A DNA stretch of 7,683 nt from Candidatus Thorarchaeota archaeon (GTDB lineage Archaea > Asgardarchaeota > Thorarchaeia > Thorarchaeales > Thorarchaeaceae). The stretch is from contig SDOA01000162.1 of assembly GCA_004524595.1 (NCBI GenBank), positions 1-7,683 on the forward strand, given 5' to 3'. Under the pieces are notes generated by a model, which was not told the DNA's origin, did no database searches, and saw only the letters and a program-made list of their open reading frames with translations. Shown here piece by piece: positions 4,739 through 7,683 of the stretch; position 1 is the stretch's first letter; each line of letters starts with the position of its first letter. Both the position numbers and the translations under genes were made by a program.

Positions 4739-5212
4739 ATGACGCATTTAACAGTCGGAAGCGAGGCTCCAGATTTCACACTGTGGGAGGCTCCAAACAA
4801 GAGCGTAACCTTGAGCAAAGAGATCCAAAAAGGGCCAGTGGTCCTCGTATTCTATCCAGCGGATTTTTCATCTACATGCCAAGAAGAACTTTGCAGGTTC
4901 AGAGATGTCCTTGCTGATTATAACACCCTTGGTGCGAATGTTCTAGGTGTTTCTGTAGACGGAATATTTAGTCACGCAGCCTTTAAAGAAAATAATGGAA
5001 TCGAGTTTCCGCTCCTTTCGGATTGGGAGAAGACAACAATCAGAGATTATGGAATTGTTCATGAGAACCTCGCTGGAATGACTAATGTTGCGAAGAGGGC
5101 AGTCTTTGTGATTGACACTGATAGAACGATAGTCTATGTCTGGGTGAGTGACAATCCAGGGAAACTCCCACCCTTTGATGAGGTAGAGATGGCAGTGAAG
5201 AAACTAGCATAG
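4739..5212 (+). CDS. Peroxiredoxin, PrxQ/BCP type
   Basis: This thiol peroxidase reduces hydrogen peroxide and organic hydroperoxides. The 157-aa protein has the standard thioredoxin-fold layout: VGSEAPDFTL (residues 6-15), VVLVFYPADFSSTC with the peroxidatic Cys47, and the conserved active-site Arg120 in AKRAVFVID. The P-x3-S/T-x2-C motif is present with Ser44 instead of the common Thr. A second cysteine, Cys52, lies five residues after Cys47 (CQEELC), the position of the resolving cysteine in atypical two-cysteine BCP/PrxQ enzymes, so an intramolecular disulfide is expected. ATG 4739 is chosen because GAGGTG ends six bases upstream; the GTG at 4730 lies inside that site. It is cytoplasmic. 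The electron donor (thioredoxin-like) is not in the window. The gene has its own promoter and a palindromic candidate operator. Confidence 0.93.
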   Translation: MTHLTVGSEAPDFTLWEAPNKSVTLSKEIQKGPVVLVFYPADFSSTCQEELCRFRDVLADYNTLGANVLGVSVDGIFSHAAFKENNGIEFPLLSDWEKTTIRDYGIVHENLAGMTNVAKRAVFVIDTDRTIVYVWVSDNPGKLPPFDEVEMAVKKLA

Positions 5213-5229
5213 AGGGGTATTGCCACTAT

Positions 5230-5238
5230 CTTTATATC
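5230..5238 (+). promoter_or_regulatory. TATA box for tRNA-Phe
   Basis: CTTTATATC is centred about 36 bases before the tRNA 5' end, giving a predicted leader of about ten bases. It begins 18 bases after the peroxiredoxin stop codon, so the tRNA is likely transcribed on its own. Confidence 0.5.
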
Positions 5239-5291
5239 GCAAAATCAAGGGAGAACAAATTATAGGATTGCCGAGGTAGATTAGCCCGGGA

Positions 5292-5320
5292 GTTTTATCC
5301 GCTCGTGGATAAAACAGGCA
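5292..5320 (+). other. tRNA-Phe D-loop intron (29 nt, BHB-like)
   Basis: Inner helix TTTTATCC/GGATAAAA (5293-5300 and 5307-5314) is perfect. CCGG (5286-5289) faces CAGG (5315-5318) as the central helix with one G-A mismatch. Bulges are GAG and CAC. Splicing joins AGCCCGGGA to CA, giving an 11-nt D-loop like that of tRNA-Ala. Position, length and most bases match the tRNA-Ala D-loop intron. Confidence 0.8.
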
Positions 5321-5359
5321 CAGATCGCGCGGCTGAAGACCGCGTCGTCGAGTGTTCAA

Positions 5360-5389
5360 ACGAGTTGGGATTTGTCCCACTCGGAACAA
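5360..5389 (+). other. tRNA-Phe T-loop intron (30 nt, strict BHB)
   Basis: GTTC (5354-5357) pairs with GAAC (5384-5387) as a perfect four-base central helix. Both bulges are AAA (5358-5360 and 5388-5390). The inner helix is CGAGT-GGGA paired with TCCC-ACTCG with one bulged T (5366). Cleavage after the second base of each bulge joins TTCAA to AT and restores T-loop TTCAAAT, at position 58/59. Confidence 0.87.
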
Positions 5390-5449
5390 ATCACTCCCTC
5401 GGCACCACTACTTCTTTCACTTTCAAATCCAGAAGACTATGGTCACAAC

Positions 5450-6337
5450 TTAACGCGTAGGAATTGCCTCTCCAATTTCTTCTGCTGACTGTGTGTGATT
5501 TGGTTTTACATGAGTTTGAATTCTCCAATAGTATGCAAATGCAAGTCCCAAGTATGAAACATATGCTACGACTTCAAGAGCTGAGGGATTCCCATTGTAC
5601 CCAAAAAGAGCCTTGGCCAGAGCACCTATTGCACCTCTCTCATGAAGAAGAGGATAGCTACCATCAGGTAATTGGGGAGGGTTGATATTCCAGATCTCAG
5701 ATGGACCAATCAGAAGAAGACCAGCCTCCTGTAGTTCATGGATGCCATATGCAATCATTCCCGCTGCAAAGAGAAGGAGAAAAATTGATGTCCATTTGAA
5801 CAGAGACCTCATACTAATTTTCAGAGATCCTTTGTAAATTCCCACACCTATTACAGTCGCCAGTGTAAGACCCAGAATGATTCCTATGTACGTCTGGTAA
5901 CCTTCTTGGATGACCAATGCCATACTGAAGAGAACTAACTCAACGCCCTCCCTCATTACAAGAGAGAAGCTCAGCAATGCAAGCCCAATTCCACTCTGTT
6001 TTATGATACTACCCTCCATCGAACTCTCAATCTCCTGAGTCATGAAAGGACCCATCTTCCACATCCAAAGGATCATTGTTGTAAGGAGAATGGCAGCAAT
6101 AAGAACTACAGAACCCTCGAATATGTTCAACATCGGACCTTCAAAGATACCCCATAGTAGTCCTACAATGACTGCAACACCTATACTCGAAACTAGAGCA
6201 ACAGCTGTTCCTGTCATCACATATTTTCTAAGATCAGTCTGATTAGTCTTTTTTAGATACGAGAGCATTATTGCAATTACCAGTGCAGCCTCGATACCTT
6301 CTCTGAGTGAAATAATGGTGGGAGAGATTATCATCAT
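5450..6337 (-). CDS. FTR1/EfeU-family high-affinity iron permease
   Basis: This 295-aa membrane protein has the two hallmark REGxE iron-binding motifs, REGIE (residues 12-16, helix 1) and REGVE (129-133, helix 4), each followed by hydrophobic helix residues as in yeast Ftr1p and bacterial EfeU. About seven membrane helices are visible, and GIHELQEAG (198-206) is a further family-typical stretch. It moves iron across the cytoplasmic membrane. Length is normal for EfeU; the N terminus starts directly in helix 1. No partner gene (EfeO, EfeB or a multicopper oxidase) is nearby, so the permease stands alone here. The start is the first of two ATGs in tandem, with no ribosome site. A 24-bp inverted repeat overlapping a TATA-like core lies 22 bases upstream, suggesting metal-dependent control. 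It converges with tRNA-Phe. Confidence 0.93.
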   Translation of the reverse strand: MMIISPTIISLREGIEAALVIAIMLSYLKKTNQTDLRKYVMTGTAVALVSSIGVAVIVGLLWGIFEGPMLNIFEGSVVLIAAILLTTMILWMWKMGPFMTQEIESSMEGSIIKQSGIGLALLSFSLVMREGVELVLFSMALVIQEGYQTYIGIILGLTLATVIGVGIYKGSLKISMRSLFKWTSIFLLLFAAGMIAYGIHELQEAGLLLIGPSEIWNINPPQLPDGSYPLLHERGAIGALAKALFGYNGNPSALEVVAYVSYLGLAFAYYWRIQTHVKPNHTQSAEEIGEAIPTR

Positions 6338-6358
6338 TCATCAAACAAATATAATTAA

Positions 6359-6382
6359 CTATGGTTAATAATATTACCATAG
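6359..6382. promoter_or_regulatory. Candidate metal-responsive operator of the iron permease gene
   Basis: CTATGGT (6359-6365) and ACCATAG (6376-6382) form a perfect 7-bp inverted repeat around ten A/T bases. The minus-strand spacer AATATTATTA is itself TATA-like, centred about 34 bases upstream of the ATG at 6337. A bound repressor would block TBP. The shape resembles DtxR/IdeR-type palindromes, but it does not match their consensus base for base. Confidence 0.5.
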
Positions 6383-6440
6383 CACCAAAATCATGTCCAC
6401 GTTATGATTGATGTAGCAATCTCAAGTAATTTGGAATATC

Positions 6441-6479
6441 AAAGAAAAAAGAGTGTGTGGAGGAACAGACTCCTCCACA
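6441..6479 (-). terminator. Terminator after the HAAS gene
   Basis: TGTGGAGGA (6456-6464) and TCCTCCACA (6471-6479) form a perfect 9-bp hairpin with a 6-base loop. On the minus strand it is followed by CACTC and then TTTTTTCTTT (6450-6441). It begins 11 bases past the HAAS stop codon and separates that gene from the iron permease promoter. Confidence 0.75.
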
Positions 6480-6489
6480 ATCATGCAAT

Positions 6490-7605
6490 CTATTGTTGCT
6501 CATCAGGTTCGATGTATCCATCATGATGCTCTGTAGGTTTCTTCTGGAACTGGTCATGCTCACCAAGGAGTTTCTTCCAGAGGGGGGTTCTCAGACTGCG
6601 GCGTTCGCCCCAGTTGCCTTGCCACCAGAGTCCCTTACCTGCACGTACGTACATCGAGATCTTCATGCTTGACACAATGACCCTCCAGACAGCAATCACT
6701 ACTGTGATGAACATAATGAAGGCCCAAATCCAATTGAAAGGCATGAAGGGAATATCATTGGTGATAAAGAATGCTTCAAGGTCAAAGAGTATCCAGCCAG
6801 ACCCAGCATTAGCATAAACGTACTGGAGTGGCCAGCCAACATTGATCAGTACGATTGCAAATGCAATCCAGACAACGCTGAGAAATGCTTCTATTGCTAG
6901 GTTGAAGTTATTCTCGCCACCTAGATAAAAGAGAGCTCCTTTGACTGCACCCAAGAAAAGATAGATGACAATAACCAAGTATAGCGATGCGAAAGCTTCA
7001 GTATACAGGATTACTACTGCAGGAATCATCAACACAATTCCCCAGAATATACCCATGAAGACATCACCAAGAGCGTCCCAGCGTCCCTTTGGTTTGAAGC
7101 CTTCAACTCCAATACCAAATATTGATTCAAGGATTGTCTTTTCAGTGAGTGGTTTGTCACGATCTAGGAGAGAGATTATACCAATTATCCCTCCAATTAT
7201 GATAAGATTCAGAACAATCATTATTGGAATGCTCAGAGGCCAGTTCTGAACTCCGAGTACATCGTTTAATGCAAAACCAAGTAAGGAAATCCCTGTTATG
7301 AAAGCTGCAGCAATAGCTAGCAAAATAATCGCAATTCTGCTTACTGGATTGACATATTCAGCTGGAACAGGACCAACCTTCTTTCCTGAACCTGCATATT
7401 CATGGGCAACACTCTTGGGATCGCCCATTCTCTCAATGGCCATCATTGCAGAGCCAGCAGTCATCATACCTCCACCAATCCTCTCGGCTTCCTCAATCAG
7501 ATGAGTCTGAAGCTCAACGATGGCGTCTTCACTATCTAGAGGAAGATAGACTCTTACTCGATCTAGATATTGTTCAATTAGTTTCAATGGATCATTACTA
7601 CTCAT
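6490..7605 (-). CDS. HAAS-domain multi-pass membrane protein
   Basis: The N terminus (about residues 5-72: PLKLIEQYLDRVRVYLP...AIVELQTHLIEEAERIGGG...AIERMGDPKSVAHEY) is a HAAS-type (DUF1700-like) helical domain, recognised by the pattern of an acidic helix ending in GDPxxVAxEY. About six membrane helices follow (90-112, 125-147, 183-203, 206-228, 236-257, 290-312) and a charged cytoplasmic tail ending DEQQ. In many bacteria and archaea such proteins are encoded next to PadR-family regulators and are thought to be sensors or anti-regulators; the ligand is unknown. The 371-aa length is compatible with the class. The ATG overlaps the tandem stop TAATAATG of the upstream gene and has a strong site GGAGGTTGA, so the two are co-transcribed and probably coupled. 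A strong terminator follows. Confidence 0.78.
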   Translation of the reverse strand: MSSNDPLKLIEQYLDRVRVYLPLDSEDAIVELQTHLIEEAERIGGGMMTAGSAMMAIERMGDPKSVAHEYAGSGKKVGPVPAEYVNPVSRIAIILLAIAAAFITGISLLGFALNDVLGVQNWPLSIPIMIVLNLIIIGGIIGIISLLDRDKPLTEKTILESIFGIGVEGFKPKGRWDALGDVFMGIFWGIVLMIPAVVILYTEAFASLYLVIVIYLFLGAVKGALFYLGGENNFNLAIEAFLSVVWIAFAIVLINVGWPLQYVYANAGSGWILFDLEAFFITNDIPFMPFNWIWAFIMFITVVIAVWRVIVSSMKISMYVRAGKGLWWQGNWGERRSLRTPLWKKLLGEHDQFQKKPTEHHDGYIEPDEQQ

Positions 7606-7607
7606 TA

Positions 7608-7683
7608 TTATTCAACCTCCATTAGGACATCGCGCATTTCGCGAGAGAGAACAGACCAGGTCTGCGTCATTGCTCCTAAAGCC
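7608..7683 (-). CDS. C-terminal end of an upstream gene, possibly a PadR-family regulator (cut by window edge)
   Basis: On the minus strand one frame runs from the window edge to TAA at 7610-7608, giving 24 residues: ALGAMTQTWSVL then SREMRDVLMEVE. The sequence is helical and amphipathic, which would fit the C-terminal dimerisation helix of a PadR-type regulator. PadR genes commonly precede HAAS genes. The other two frames end in stops; one of them stays open until TGA at 7614-7612 but reads poorly as protein. The stop is two bases from the HAAS ATG, and the ribosome site for that gene lies inside these last codons. The coding call is reasonable; the PadR identity is inference from context only. 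Confidence 0.5.
   Translation of the reverse strand, partial: ALGAMTQTWSVLSREMRDVLMEVE

Larger units (their letters stand above)
5270..5407 (+). tRNA. tRNA-Phe (GAA) with D-loop and T-loop introns
   Basis: Acceptor GCCGAGG (5270-5276) pairs perfectly with CCTCGGC (5397-5403), followed by A73 and encoded CCA. The D-stem is GATT/GATC with one G-U pair. Anticodon stem CGCGG/CCGCG encloses the uninterrupted loop CTGAAGA, anticodon GAA (phenylalanine). Variable bases are TCGTC. T-stem GAGTG (5350-5354) pairs with CACTC (5392-5396), but its loop is split by 30 nt. Removing the D-loop intron (5292-5320) and the T-loop intron (5360-5389) gives a normal TTCAAAT T-loop and a 79-nt tRNA with CCA. The gene has no anticodon-loop intron. 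Its own TATA box is upstream, and a pyrimidine-rich run (CTACTTCTTTCACTTTC) follows as a likely termination signal. It converges with the iron permease gene. Confidence 0.93.

Noticed and set aside
4730..4741. GTG start adding three residues to the peroxiredoxin
   Set aside because: The GTG lies inside the GAGGTG ribosome site that serves the ATG at 4739.
5204..5389. 61-aa minus-strand open frame over the tRNA-Phe gene
   Set aside because: It lies almost wholly within the tRNA gene and its promoter, where structure explains the sequence.
6389..6409. AATCAT/ATGATT inverted repeat upstream of the permease operator
   Set aside because: Short A/T arms with a nine-base spacer and no link to a promoter element; likely chance.
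1..7683. CRISPR array, insertion sequence or prophage genes
   Set aside because: No regularly spaced repeats, transposase, integrase or phage structural gene is visible in any frame.

Overview
The window looks archaeal. Two tRNA genes carry bulge-helix-bulge (BHB) introns, two of them at D-loop sites and one in a T-loop. CCA is encoded in both tRNA genes. Several genes have TATA-like boxes at archaeal spacing, one gene appears leaderless, and the protein families (FilR1/DUF1724-type winged-helix regulator, HAAS membrane protein) are common in archaea. Base composition is moderate and protein style resembles Asgard archaea such as Thorarchaeia. That placement is a guess; Archaea is the firm call.

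Layout. Bases 1-452 hold the 3' end of a probable cell-surface protein gene (+). Next come, on the minus strand, an iron-sulfur flavoprotein/NADPH-dependent FMN reductase-like gene (502-1188), a 76-aa orphan (1376-1606) and an intact tRNA-Ala(GGC) with two introns (1750-1886). Two decayed copies of the tRNA-Ala 3' end (about 473-500 and 1269-1313) lie in the same orientation beside the flavoprotein gene and the orphan. This stretch therefore looks like tandem insertion or duplication downstream of a tRNA-Ala gene. No integrase is visible.

Bases 2018-2545 (-) hold two small overlapping genes with a terminator, translationally coupled through a strong Shine-Dalgarno (SD) site. Divergent from them is a leaderless winged-helix regulator (2640-3413), followed by a class I SAM methyltransferase with a TTG start (3496-4074), a four-helix membrane protein (4125-4643) and a PrxQ/BCP-type peroxiredoxin (4739-5212), all on +. 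A tRNA-Phe(GAA) gene with D-loop and T-loop introns follows (5270-5407).

The right end is on the minus strand: an FTR1/EfeU-type iron permease (5450-6337) with a palindrome over its promoter, then a HAAS-domain membrane protein (6490-7605) with its own terminator. Two bases upstream of the HAAS gene is the 3' end of a gene cut by the window edge, which by context may be a PadR-type regulator.

The most notable signal is that the D-loop introns of tRNA-Ala and tRNA-Phe are both 29 nt, share 24 of 29 bases and sit at the same position. They look like copies of one intron in two unrelated tRNA genes. Functionally the proteins lean towards redox and metal handling (flavoprotein, peroxiredoxin, iron permease) plus small regulators and membrane proteins. 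Apart from the overlapping pair and the HAAS pair, no strong operon logic is visible.
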